Part shown: piece by piece, positions 30,186 through 38,927 of the stretch | Layout: every line of letters begins with the position of its first letter | How positions within the stretch are numbered: position 1 is the first letter of the stretch | Assembly (NCBI RefSeq): GCF_020229735.1 | Contig: NZ_CP083455.1 | Location: forward strand, 647,001-711,000 | Direction: 5' to 3' | Source of the DNA: Deinococcus taeanensis | Lineage (GTDB): Bacteria > Deinococcota > Deinococci > Deinococcales > Deinococcaceae | DNA length: 64,000 nt | Made by a program: the position numbers and the translations under genes | Notes under the pieces: generated by a model | What the model saw: the letters and a program-made list of their open reading frames with translations, nothing else | Told to the model about the DNA's origin: nothing | Databases searched by the model: none

Positions 30186-31651
30186 CCACCGTCAACCCCG
30201 CGCAGCTCGTATCGCGCGTCTGGAACCTCGCCCATGTCCTGCGCAATGACGGCGTAGGCTACGGAGATTACCTGGAGCAGATCACCTTCCTGCTCTTCCT
30301 GAAGATGGCCAGCGAGATGGAGGGTGACCCGGACGCGCCACAAGTCCCAGAGGAGTACAACTGGGACAAGCTGCAACCCCTGACCGGGACCGATCTGGAA
30401 ACCCAGTACCGGCGTACCCTGGAAGAACTGGCGAAAGAATCCGGCCTGCTCGGCGTCATCTTCCGCAAAGCGCAAAACAAGATCAACGACCCGGCCAGCC
30501 TCAAACGTGTGGTGAGCCTGATCGACCAGCAGCAGTGGTCCGGCCTGCCGTTTGACGTGAAAGGCGAGATCTACGAAGGCCTCCTGCAGAAGAATGCCGA
30601 AGACGTCAAAGGCGGGGCCGGTCAGTACTTCACGCCGCGCCCGTTGATCGACGCGATGGTGAGAGTCACCAAGCCCAAACCAGGCGAGACTATTGCCGAC
30701 CCCGCGTGTGGAACGGGCGGCTTCCTGCTGGCTGCGCGCGACTACCTCACGCAGACCTTCTCCCTGGATCCGGATGAGCGCGAAGACCTGCGGGAACGCA
30801 CCTTCTACGGCGCGGACATTGTGGACAGCGTGGTGCGTCTGGCGGCCATGAACATGTTCCTGCATGGCATTGGTGGACAGACCACGCCCGTGCACCGGGA
30901 AGACAGCCTCGCCAAAGCGCCCAGCCGGCGGTTCGACATCGTGCTCGCCAACCCACCCTTCGGTGTGAAGGGCTCACTGGTGGAACTGGACGAGGAAGGC
31001 AAAGCCGTTCGCCAGCAGCAGACCTACAGCCGGGATGACTTCACGGCGTCCACCAGCAACAAACAGCTGAACTTCCTGCAGCACATCATCTCCATGTTGA
31101 AGGTGGGCGGCCGCGCCGCAGTGGTTGTGCCGGACAATGTGCTGTTCGAGGCGGGTGCCGGTGAGACCGTACGCCGCCGTCTGCTTCGGGACGGGGACCT
31201 GCACACCATCCTGCGTCTGCCCACCGGGATCTTTTACGCACAGGGCGTGAAAGCAAACGTGCTCTTCTTTGACCGCTACGCCAGTGGGGAGACCAACCGC
31301 ACCAAGGCTGTGTGGTTCTACGACCTTCGGACGAACAAGCACTTCACCTTGAAGACCCGGCCCATGCAGGAGGCGGACCTGGCGGACTTCATCCAGGTCT
31401 ACCAGGCAGATGACCGCAGCCAGCGGCAGGAGACTGAACGGTTCCGGAAGTACACCATCGACGAGCTACTGGACCGTGACAAGGTCAACCTCGACGTGTT
31501 CTGGCTGAAGGACGACAGCCTGGAGGAAGGCAGCGACCTGCCCGCGCCGGGCATCCTGGCAGCCGAGATCGTGGAGAGCCTGGAAGCCGCGCTGGACGAG
31601 TTCCGTCAGGTGGCGGCGGACCTTGGGGAGGAGATCGTCGCCGCAGATTGA
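30182..31651 (+). CDS. hsdM: Type I restriction DNA methyltransferase subunit
   Basis: This 489-aa N6-adenine methylase has an N-terminal HsdM helical domain (LVSRVWNLAHVLRNDGVGYGDYLEQ). Its SAM-binding motif I is IADPACGTGGFLLAA, preceded by GQYFTPRPLIDAMV. The catalytic motif IV is VLANPPFGVKG. ATG 30182 overlaps the hsdS stop. It pairs with HsdS for modification and with HsdR for restriction. Confidence 0.95.
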   Translation: MTTVNPAQLVSRVWNLAHVLRNDGVGYGDYLEQITFLLFLKMASEMEGDPDAPQVPEEYNWDKLQPLTGTDLETQYRRTLEELAKESGLLGVIFRKAQNKINDPASLKRVVSLIDQQQWSGLPFDVKGEIYEGLLQKNAEDVKGGAGQYFTPRPLIDAMVRVTKPKPGETIADPACGTGGFLLAARDYLTQTFSLDPDEREDLRERTFYGADIVDSVVRLAAMNMFLHGIGGQTTPVHREDSLAKAPSRRFDIVLANPPFGVKGSLVELDEEGKAVRQQQTYSRDDFTASTSNKQLNFLQHIISMLKVGGRAAVVVPDNVLFEAGAGETVRRRLLRDGDLHTILRLPTGIFYAQGVKANVLFFDRYASGETNRTKAVWFYDLRTNKHFTLKTRPMQEADLADFIQVYQADDRSQRQETERFRKYTIDELLDRDKVNLDVFWLKDDSLEEGSDLPAPGILAAEIVESLEAALDEFRQVAADLGEEIVAAD

Positions 31652-32406
31652 TGCGTTGGTATTTGTTGGTCTGAACTTTTTGCACCCCGTTGAGGGAGTG
31701 TGCCGTACAATGAAGACAAGAGTTCAGAGAAATAAGACCCGTCCCCCAAGGGCGGGTCTCTTCTCTGACTCACCGCAGCGTTCTGGCCGCACCGAAGTTT
31801 CATATGTGACGAGTTGGTGTCATTGGAGCAGCGATTGGCTGCAGTGGAGACTCGCTGTCATCAGAGCAACTCAAACTCGCCAGCGGGCCTACCGGCCCTT
31901 GAGGTTGAGGGGCAGACCAGCCATCAGGAATCGCAGGGTGACATTCAGGTCAGCGTCTCCTGGCCTGTTCTGGTTGTAAGTCATGACCGACTCCGCTTCC
32001 CTTGGGCCTACCGGCCCCATAGGGGGAGGGGGCGTCATCTACCTCCCTGATCACCGGCTTCTGGGCATGCGGGCGATTTTGCACCCTGGCGGGGGTACGT
32101 CTTTAGACTGAAAGTACCTCTCCTATTTTTCGCTGGCCGGTCAGAAGCCAGTTCGACACATTCTTCTTCAACCCTTGTCCAACACAGGCTTTCAGCTGTG
32201 TTGGGCGGCCTCTGGCCGCACCCAGGGTGATGGGATCAAGGGACGCTCTGCGTTGACTGTTTACCGGCCAGCAGGGGAGAACGCGAAGCGCATGTCCCTG
32301 TCTCACCCCCTACCCCTCGGAGGTTCTTTTGATTTACCTATTCGATGTTCACGGACTAACACACCACTGCGGTTACATCCCCTTCGTAGTGAGAGGGAAG
32401 TAGAAC
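31652..32406. other. Long structured non-coding region
   Basis: About 750 bases without a supported gene. It holds TACAAT (31706), a long hairpin (31720-31771), two GGGCC-TACC-GGCCC hairpins (31885, 32004), a perfect 9-bp hairpin (32179-32204) immediately followed by GCGGCC-TCT-GGCCGC (32205-32219), and TTGACT at about 32252. Small RNAs or a regulatory leader for the downstream gene are possible. A TTG-started 78-codon frame at 31814 is weak. Confidence 0.5.
31720..31771. terminator. Long hairpin after hsdM
   Basis: The arms pair in three blocks: GAGT/ACTC, CAGAGAA/TTCTCTG and AGACCCG/CGGGTCT, with small bulges. It lies 9 bases after TACAAT (31706-31711), so it could be a terminator for hsdM or the body of a short RNA. 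Confidence 0.55.
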
Positions 32407-34449
32407 GTGACTCACATCACTCATTACCTCAATCCTGCTGACGTTGCGGCAGCTGTCGGCCATCCATTGCAGCATGGTGGCGTCACCGTCTTCAAGGCGC
32501 CACCCGGCGCTGGGAAGAGCCACGTTACCCGTGAGGTCATTCGGACGCTGATGGGCGCTGGGCAGCTTCAGCGTGTCCTCTGGGCCGTGCAGGCCACCCG
32601 GGATCCGGCTTCGCTGGGCGCCGAGTGCCTTAAAGCCTTTCAGGCTCATAGTGTTCGGGCTGACCTCGTTCATGGCCAGGACGCATTCACCGGCAGGGGT
32701 CGCCAGCGCGATTACGCGGCTCAGATGGTGTGGCCGGACGAGCCGGCCGTCAAGATCATCAGTTTCGCGCACCTGCCACTGTTGTTCGGTCCGGATCCGT
32801 CCAACGTGTTCACTTCACTCCAGAAACCGGATCTGCTCGTCATTGACGAAACGCCGCATGGCGCACTGCTGTTCAGCTCCAGCGAGCACAAGGCGTCAGG
32901 ACAATTCATGGCCAGGCCCCTGAATCAGAAGAACCTGGAGCGGCACGCAGCGCAGTCCCGGATCTGTGCCCGACTTGTTGTCCTGCTGCGGCAGGCTGAC
33001 AGCCGTTTCCACCCTGACCTGTTGTCGTGGCTCGACGTCACGGAAACCACGTGGACTCGCAGCTGGACGGGCACCGACTTTCTCCGTCAACTTGGTATGA
33101 CTTGGATGGATGCAGACTGGACGGACTTCACAATGGCCCTGTCGGCCCTGCGCATTCCTTGGGCTCCTGTGGTCACTGACGCGTTACGGCATGACCTGAG
33201 CCACCCTGAGGACAACAGTCAGCGCTTCGGTGTCCACTGGAAGACCGGTCTCCGGTCTCAGTCACCGGAGGTCCGATTTGACGTGCGGCTCCCCCTTCCT
33301 GGCCTGCCGCCCACTCTGGCCCTGGACGCGTACGGGGAGCAGGACTTCTACACGGCACTCTTTGCGGACCATCCCGTGCACCTTTTTACCGCCGGCACAC
33401 CCCACACACTGGACATCGAGTGGCTGGACCACCTGAAGCTCGATGCCCTGAACCTGGAAAAAGGCATGGACGAGAAGCACCTGCAGATCGCTGAGGAGGT
33501 GGTCGACCTGTTGGTTCGGGATCCGTTACGGGGTGTGGTGGTCTTGACCAACAAGGCTATGGCCCAGCCGGGTTCTGCCTGGGAGGGCTACCTGAAACGC
33601 GCTCTTCAGCTGGCCGGGAACTTGCCGCAGCAGGCCCAAATCCGGTCGATGTATTTCCACGCTGGGCGGGGCATCAATGCTTGCTGCGGTGATCACGCCT
33701 TTGCTCTTGTTGAACCAAAACTGCCGCGTGCGCACCGGGAACACACGACGGCGGCACTGTTCCCAGAGTCGGCGGAGCAGCGTAAGTGGGCCCATGAGTA
33801 TTTGGAGCAGGCGGAGTTGTTGCAGATGCTGGAACGGGTTCGTCAGGCTCAGAACCCCGGCGCCCGCATCATCACAGCCTTTGAGCCTAGTCTTCCGCCA
33901 GACCTGGCCCGCGTCAGGCCCTACAGTCCCAGTCGCCGGTTTGTTCGCAAGAGTTCCAATCCTCGGCTGCGTGACGCGCTGTCCACGGTGGGCGCGGAGC
34001 TTCTGGCAGTGCTCGACGGAATCCCTCTGCATGCGCTGTACGCATTGGGATTGCTGGAATGTGACGATCTGGCCATGCCCCTGGACACCTTGAAGGGGTA
34101 CCTGCGGGATGCCCTGGTTGGTCAGCGCCTTGGCCCGGAACTGAGCCACTGGGTGACGCATGGCGAGCTGTACCGGTATTCAACAGTGCCGCCATATCGG
34201 GGAAGTAAGCGAGACGAGCCTTTGAGCGTGTTACAGCCTCTGGGGGTCTTCAAGCAGCGTCCTGTCCGGCGAATGGTGGGGCGCGCGAAGGTTCAGGTAG
34301 CCGGATACGCCCCCAGTGAGACCGCGTTCCAGGCAGCCGTGGACCGGTTGTTTGGGCCGTCCGGCTCACCGGTGCGCAAGCTGAGCAGAAGTCGCCATGT
34401 GCGGCGAGCTGGCACAACGCGTGCAGAAACAGCACAGGGGTGTGTGTGA
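32407..34449 (+). CDS. SF2 helicase-like P-loop protein
   Basis: This 680-aa protein starts at GTG 32407. It has Walker A APPGAGKSH (31-39) and Walker B DLLVIDETP (near 145). Motif III-like HLFTAGTPH, GVVVLTNKAM and YFHAGRGINACCGDHA (a motif V-like RGxN) follow, then LLQMLERVRQAQNP (motif VI-like, ending at Arg). The order matches an SF2 DEAD/DEAH-type ATPase of plasmid or phage replication type. No nuclease or primase domain is seen. Its precise role in the island (replication, transfer or defence) is unknown. Confidence 0.65.
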   Translation: MTHITHYLNPADVAAAVGHPLQHGGVTVFKAPPGAGKSHVTREVIRTLMGAGQLQRVLWAVQATRDPASLGAECLKAFQAHSVRADLVHGQDAFTGRGRQRDYAAQMVWPDEPAVKIISFAHLPLLFGPDPSNVFTSLQKPDLLVIDETPHGALLFSSSEHKASGQFMARPLNQKNLERHAAQSRICARLVVLLRQADSRFHPDLLSWLDVTETTWTRSWTGTDFLRQLGMTWMDADWTDFTMALSALRIPWAPVVTDALRHDLSHPEDNSQRFGVHWKTGLRSQSPEVRFDVRLPLPGLPPTLALDAYGEQDFYTALFADHPVHLFTAGTPHTLDIEWLDHLKLDALNLEKGMDEKHLQIAEEVVDLLVRDPLRGVVVLTNKAMAQPGSAWEGYLKRALQLAGNLPQQAQIRSMYFHAGRGINACCGDHAFALVEPKLPRAHREHTTAALFPESAEQRKWAHEYLEQAELLQMLERVRQAQNPGARIITAFEPSLPPDLARVRPYSPSRRFVRKSSNPRLRDALSTVGAELLAVLDGIPLHALYALGLLECDDLAMPLDTLKGYLRDALVGQRLGPELSHWVTHGELYRYSTVPPYRGSKRDEPLSVLQPLGVFKQRPVRRMVGRAKVQVAGYAPSETAFQAAVDRLFGPSGSPVRKLSRSRHVRRAGTTRAETAQGCV

Positions 34450-34534
34450 ACCGGGTCATTTTGCCCCAGAAATGGTATCTTCCCTTCTCCGCCTCCTATC
34501 CCAATCGCGTCCGGCTGGGCGCGTTTCCTTTGTC

Positions 34535-34729
34535 ATGATCAACAACCAACGTCAACGCATGCAGCTGGAACGGCGCCGGGCACGGTTGCTTGACCGACAG
34601 GAGCGGCTCTGGCGCCTGCTCCTGCTCAGTCACGCCCCTGTCCTTCCGGCCAAGCGTTTGGCCTCCTTCCTGGCTGTCTCGAAGGAGCTGCAGGAAATGG
34701 AGCGTCAGCTCGCCGCGCTCAGCTCGTAA
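34535..34729 (+). CDS. Small Arg/Leu-rich coiled-coil protein
   Basis: The product has 64 aa, almost all helical with heptad-like spacing (MQLERRRARLLDRQERLWRL; KELQEMERQLAAL). The start is uncertain: ATG 34535 has no clear ribosome site and the frame is open from 34397. It resembles the next small protein in its RRR...LW...R pattern. Function unknown. Confidence 0.5.
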   Translation: MINNQRQRMQLERRRARLLDRQERLWRLLLLSHAPVLPAKRLASFLAVSKELQEMERQLAALSS

Positions 34730-34786
34730 GTCTTTTCGCTTCTCACTGCCCCGGTCGTCTGGCTGGGGCTTTCATTTGGAGGTTTC

Positions 34787-34990
34787 ATGCTCATGTCTGA
34801 ATTTGACCGTCTGTTTCAACGTCGCCGTCCGCTGTGGCAGCAGCGTGATCGTTTCATCCGCCGCTGGGTGGGTCGTCTGCCTGCCGCAACAGGTGCGCGC
34901 TCATGTGCCTGGACCCACGAACTGGACCTGGAGCTGCACCGTGTGAACGCGCAGCTGGCCGAACAGACTACGTCTGGGGTGCGGCGATGA
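34787..34990 (+). CDS. Small basic helical protein
   Basis: The product has 67 aa and begins MLMSEFDRLFQRRRPLWQQR. GGAGG precedes ATG 34787 by 4 bases, and its stop overlaps the ATG of the next gene. It is probably a paralogue-like partner of the preceding small protein. No domain recognised. Confidence 0.6.
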   Translation: MLMSEFDRLFQRRRPLWQQRDRFIRRWVGRLPAATGARSCAWTHELDLELHRVNAQLAEQTTSGVRR

Positions 34991-35592
34991 CAACCCTACC
35001 CACGGGCCGTCGCGTGGCTTCCAACCGCCTCCTGCCCAAACAGGAGGAGCACATCAGGGCCTTGAATCGGCAGGGCCTCACAGATGGGGAAATCGCTTTT
35101 GCACTGGCTGTGAGTTCCAAGACCGTTGCCAAGTACCGCAAGGCCTTGGGCCTGCCCGTCAATGCCCACAACATCCAGACCGCGCTGGCGGGCGAGCAGT
35201 TTGTGGTGGAGCAGTGCCAGACTTTAGGGCTGGACGTTACACACATGTCGGCCCTTCATCAGAATCACCCCTTTGATGTGCTGGTAAACGGGTGGCGTGT
35301 TGAGGTGAAGACCGTGCACGACACGTCCGCTCCAGGGATCTTCAAGTTTTTCCTTTCCATGACACGAAAGGGGAGAGTCGCCAGTCCCACCCAAGTCAAG
35401 AACTACGAGCTTGACTGTGACTTCGTGGCCCTGGTCTGTAAACCGAAGAGCGGTGAGGTGCCGAGCGTGTTTATCCTGACGCCCCAGGAGGCGGGTGAGT
35501 ACATCCGGATTGATCTCTGTGACGTGGGCATGTGGGATCAGTACCGAGAGGCCTGGCACCAGCTGGAAGCTGCATGCCCTCAGGTAGCATGA
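34987..35592 (+). CDS. HTH plus PD-(D/E)XK nuclease-like protein
   Basis: This 201-aa protein has two parts. Residues 17-55 form a helix-turn-helix (KQEEHIRALNRQGLTDGEIA, then VSSKTVAKYRKALGL). Residues 68-150 look like a PD-(D/E)XK nuclease core with Asp97 (HPFDVLVNG), Glu106 and Lys108 (RVEVKTV). This is the signature of small endonucleases and Holliday-junction-type enzymes. The start overlaps the preceding stop. A sequence-specific nuclease or a DNA-binding regulator with a decayed nuclease are both possible. Confidence 0.65.
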   Translation: MTTLPTGRRVASNRLLPKQEEHIRALNRQGLTDGEIAFALAVSSKTVAKYRKALGLPVNAHNIQTALAGEQFVVEQCQTLGLDVTHMSALHQNHPFDVLVNGWRVEVKTVHDTSAPGIFKFFLSMTRKGRVASPTQVKNYELDCDFVALVCKPKSGEVPSVFILTPQEAGEYIRIDLCDVGMWDQYREAWHQLEAACPQVA

Positions 35593-35894
35593 CCCAAGAG
35601 GAAGGAGGATCGACACGCTTTCTCGGTAGACTGCGGCCACGCGTCCCCCCGGGCCATGTTCCGGATTTTCAGGAGGACGGTGTATCCAGAGCAGCAAGCG
35701 ACAGGTAATTGATATTCCGATTGAAGGGAATGGATGGTCGTCGAGGACTACAAGAATATGAAATCGTTCGCTCCAGAGAGCATTTTGTCTGGAAAGTGCT
35801 GGCTGCTGTCTGACCCTATTATTACATGCTGTTTCAGAAGGAGCAGAAGTGAGGATACTCTGCAGTAGACTCGTAGAGTCCTGCATTACACAGC
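35593..35894. other. Junction between GC-rich and AT-rich island halves
   Basis: About 300 bases where composition shifts from chromosome-like to AT-rich. A 39-codon frame (ATG 35589, overlapping the preceding stop) is open but unsupported. I see no clear promoter. Confidence 0.4.
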
Positions 35895-36824
35895 GTGAGT
35901 TTGGATCTTAGGTGGAGAATATTTTTGTTTAGACCCAACCGTGGAAAATATAAAGTTTTTCTTCCTCAGCTCCGGTCGGATCCGGAGGGCTTTGAGTACA
36001 TCTCTCAGTTGTCAAATATGCTGGGTCCTGGCTCCACGCTTGCAGATTTAGAAATCGATTTTTCTGGAACTGTTTGGGTAGATGCTCACATGCTCGCTCC
36101 CCTTGGAGCTTTGTTATATGCCCATCGAAGTAGAGGATTTTCCGTACAACTGTCGAATATCCCTCCGGCCGTAGAAGGAATTTTAAGAAAGAACGGGTTT
36201 CTGTCTGCTTTTGAGGATGAGATTCGCACAAAAGACACATGGGGAACAGTGATTCCGTACCGTAGGTATATTTCGACAGACGAAAAATCATTTCCTTTGT
36301 ATATGGCGAAACTTGCTAAGAATAGAGGTAATTTACGCTTCAATGATAACGCAAGGAACGCGATACTTTTTACAACTCTAGAGCTTTTCAATAATGCTAT
36401 CTATCATGGAAGGAGCGCCTCAGGTGTATTTGTTTGCGGTCAGTATTATCCAAATGCAAATAAGCTCAAATTTTCTTTGTGTGATTTAGGCGTCGGCATA
36501 CCTGCAAATGTCACGGGATTTACTGGAAGAGCAATGACAGACGCCGAGGCTATATCTTGGGCTGTAGAGAGAGGAAATTCCACGCGTCCCAAAAGACCTG
36601 GTGGGATGGGGTTGTATTTTTTGAAAAATTTTGCCGTAAGTAATAACGGCCTGTTGCACATCATTTCTGGAGACGCAATCGTTTCTGAAGGGAAAAATCA
36701 ATCTTATATGAAAACCACCCAGCGTTTCAACGGAACATACATATCTCTTGAGATAAATACAGACTCCCAATCTACATACATTTCGGAGAGAATTGAAGAA
36801 GGTGAAAATGACGAACTCTTCTAG
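35895..36824 (+). CDS. STAS-like plus GHKL ATPase fusion
   Basis: This 309-aa protein joins a STAS-like region (about 45-105: ADLEIDFSGTVWVDAHMLAP, then RSRGFSVQLSNIPP) to a GHKL/HATPase domain. The N box is ELFNNAIYH (163-171), the G1 box CDLGVGIP (196-203) and the G2 box RPGGMGLYFLKNF (234-246). There is no His-kinase dimerisation helix or phosphoacceptor, so it resembles anti-sigma/RsbT-type serine-kinase switches more than sensor kinases. It starts at GTG 35895. It is AT-rich and overlaps the DUF4325 gene by 17 bases, which in turn overlaps the PIN gene. Confidence 0.8.
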   Translation: MSLDLRWRIFLFRPNRGKYKVFLPQLRSDPEGFEYISQLSNMLGPGSTLADLEIDFSGTVWVDAHMLAPLGALLYAHRSRGFSVQLSNIPPAVEGILRKNGFLSAFEDEIRTKDTWGTVIPYRRYISTDEKSFPLYMAKLAKNRGNLRFNDNARNAILFTTLELFNNAIYHGRSASGVFVCGQYYPNANKLKFSLCDLGVGIPANVTGFTGRAMTDAEAISWAVERGNSTRPKRPGGMGLYFLKNFAVSNNGLLHIISGDAIVSEGKNQSYMKTTQRFNGTYISLEINTDSQSTYISERIEEGENDELF

Positions 36825-37176
36825 AGAAACCGAAACAATCAGAATTGTTGATGTTGTCGATACAGACATTTGTGTTACTCAAGCGGATGGCGAACGAGTT
36901 TTCAAAAGAATATATTCAGCTTTTCAGCGGGGCAGCAATGTAGTCCTTTCGTTCCGAGATGTAAGATTCATTATCTCTGCGTTTTTGAATCCAGCCATTG
37001 GAATGTTGTACAAATATTATGACAGTAGATATCTAAATGAAAACTTAAAAGTAATTGATATTACTGTTGATCAGAGAGCAATGGTCAGAGAAGTTCTTAG
37101 AAATGCAAAGGAATATTACGAAAATCAAGCAGAAGTAAACAATAGCTTAAATGAGGCTATGAATGGCGAGCTTTAA
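36808..37176 (+). CDS. DUF4325 STAS-like protein
   Basis: This 122-aa protein has the alpha/beta pattern of DUF4325 in its middle (VVLSFRDVRFIISAFLNPAI, then GMLYKYY). The Ser in FIISAFLN occupies the position where STAS antagonists are phosphorylated. Its partner, a STAS-GHKL protein, is directly upstream, and the PIN gene starts inside its 3' end. An antagonist or switch role is inferred from this arrangement. Confidence 0.7.
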   Translation: MTNSSRETETIRIVDVVDTDICVTQADGERVFKRIYSAFQRGSNVVLSFRDVRFIISAFLNPAIGMLYKYYDSRYLNENLKVIDITVDQRAMVREVLRNAKEYYENQAEVNNSLNEAMNGEL

Positions 37177-37705
37177 GCGAGAAAGTGCCACCTCATTAAT
37201 CAACGTTCCTGAAAAAGTTTTCATAGATACCAGCGTATGGCTGTACACGAACGGCCCGCAAGCTGATCCCGCAAATAATAAAAGCGCGATCTATTCGGAG
37301 TTGCTTGGTAAGTTGATCGCTTCGAATTGCAAAATATATATAAATCAGCTTGTGTTATCTGAGTTTTTCAACGTTGTTGTAAAATACTTTCTCAAGATGC
37401 ACAAGAAGAATATGCAGATTAAAGCATACAAGAAAACAGAGGACTATAGAAAAAACATTCAAAATATGTTTGCTTATCTTATATCTGTAACGAAAACACC
37501 AAATTTGATACTGATAGAATATTCAGATCTAGATAAATATGTTGAATTTGTAAGTGAGGCATTAGATTTTAATGATATGGTCTATGCGAAGATTTGCATG
37601 GATATGGGACTTGCATTGATAACAGATGATGAGGACTTTTCAGATACAGATTGCGATATTATCAGCGACAATTATAATTTAACTTCAAGCGTCGCATCTC
37701 TTTAA
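37163..37705 (+). CDS. PIN-domain nuclease
   Basis: This 180-aa ribonuclease-fold protein shows the acidic PIN residues Asp22 (VFIDTSVWLY), Glu67 (LVLSEFFNV), Asp138 (DFNDMVYA) and Asp155/156 (LITDDEDF), a complete catalytic set. It is coupled by overlap to the DUF4325 gene. It is the likely effector of the three-gene set, by RNA cleavage. A classical VapC toxin usually has an adjacent small antitoxin; here the neighbour is a STAS-like protein instead. Confidence 0.8.
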   Translation: MASFKRESATSLINVPEKVFIDTSVWLYTNGPQADPANNKSAIYSELLGKLIASNCKIYINQLVLSEFFNVVVKYFLKMHKKNMQIKAYKKTEDYRKNIQNMFAYLISVTKTPNLILIEYSDLDKYVEFVSEALDFNDMVYAKICMDMGLALITDDEDFSDTDCDIISDNYNLTSSVASL

Positions 37706-37747
37706 AGCAGTTTGAGGGGCGTTGACAATATCAGAAGAACCCCGCAA

Positions 37748-38584
37748 TCACTTTCTTGGTTGTTTTTGTGCACCTATCTTCAGTTCCCCAGTAGCAGGAT
37801 CCATGACTTCCATACGATCATTATGCCAGGTCACATTTAAGTTGACCGCTACTTCCTTCGGAAGTTGTAAACCCAAATGATAGTGCGATCCTCTGCGCAT
37901 ATGCCCAAAACTCTGCATCAGGCCGTTTCTAAATGCACCAACCATCTGCAAGGGTCCACCAGTGTAGACGTCATCATTGTTGTTCACTACGTCGGCAAGC
38001 GCCCAGAATGACGCTTTGCTGTTTGCTGTCGCTATCCCATCATCATTATAGAAAAAACCCCCAGCCTCTCTGCTTGCGGAATATAATCTTTTCTCATAGC
38101 TACTTTTTCCACTACCTCCGACAAAAAACACCCCCCGATCTGGAATACTCAATATGCGATAAAGTAACTCTGTTCTGGGTCCCGCCATTTTCTCAAAAAT
38201 GAGACACTGAAACCTAAAATACACCCCTTCTTTTATGGACATTACGGCCAGGATTTGGAAACCTGGACTGACTACTCCCGGCTCAGAAGGATAAGCGGCT
38301 AGGGATGTCGCTAGTATGGGGACTACCGCGTCTGCTAGTTCTTGCGCAGATTTCGGGTGATCGTTCAAGCTCTCAAGACTTTCAACAAGCTGTCCTAAAA
38401 ATATAGATGGGAAAAGTACGTCGCCAGTATAGCCAAATAAAATTGCAGCCTTTTTAGTGACGTACAGCTTTCTTCCATAATTCCACTTCTTTAAGTTCGG
38501 CCATGTAAATTTACTATCACTGGCCAAATAAATGGCGGTATGTCCCGCTTTATCGGCCGCAGCCCAGGCAACCAAAGTTGTCAT
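37748..38584 (-). CDS. Proteasome-like Ntn-hydrolase
   Basis: This 278-aa protein is convergent with the PIN gene. It begins MTTLVAWAAADKAGHTAIYL: removal of Met would expose Thr as nucleophile, as in proteasome beta subunits. The following ASDSK (Asp23), GRKLYV (Lys39) and ILFGYTGD fit the Asp17/Lys33 and GxxGD positions of that fold. It is longer than HslV (about 175 aa), with an unfamiliar C-terminal half. No ATPase partner is seen. ATG 38584 is chosen over the frame's earlier start at 38668. Confidence 0.65.
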   Translation of the reverse strand: MTTLVAWAAADKAGHTAIYLASDSKFTWPNLKKWNYGRKLYVTKKAAILFGYTGDVLFPSIFLGQLVESLESLNDHPKSAQELADAVVPILATSLAAYPSEPGVVSPGFQILAVMSIKEGVYFRFQCLIFEKMAGPRTELLYRILSIPDRGVFFVGGSGKSSYEKRLYSASREAGGFFYNDDGIATANSKASFWALADVVNNNDDVYTGGPLQMVGAFRNGLMQSFGHMRRGSHYHLGLQLPKEVAVNLNVTWHNDRMEVMDPATGELKIGAQKQPRK

Positions 38585-38927
38585 AATCCACATCCATATG
38601 TATAATCGATAAGCACTTCCATTGGGTTTCCAAGAAAGTGTACCAGCAACTCCCCGGCCTGCCGCCAAGTGATGGCAGGTGACGGTCGAGGACCTGCCTC
38701 TCAGCCTCCGGGTTGGGAGGCGGCGGGGTTTTATAGGGTGAAGTTGGGACGATAGAAGTCAATCCTAAAACAACAGACAGTGACATGACACTCAGAGGCC
38801 GTATAAGGTGATATGGGTAATATGGAACGGAAAAAATTGTAGACTGAGGCTCAGCGGAAGTGTGCCGATTTTTTTCTGCTGGCCGGATAAAAACGCTGTC
38901 CTGAACGAGGAATGTTCCCTCGGACAA
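38585..38927. other. Right-end non-coding stretch of island
   Basis: It holds two tandem hairpins: GGCAGGT/ACCTGCC (38674-38698) and GCCTCC/GGAGGC (38704-38721) followed by GGCGGGGTTTT. The latter looks like a rightward terminator although no plus-strand gene ends nearby. The rest is AT-rich without a gene. Confidence 0.5.

Noticed and set aside
31814..32050. 78-codon frame starting at TTG with a helix-like beginning
   Set aside because: Start LEQRLAAVE looks coiled-coil, but the rest is incoherent and runs through the stem-loop repeats. No ribosome site.
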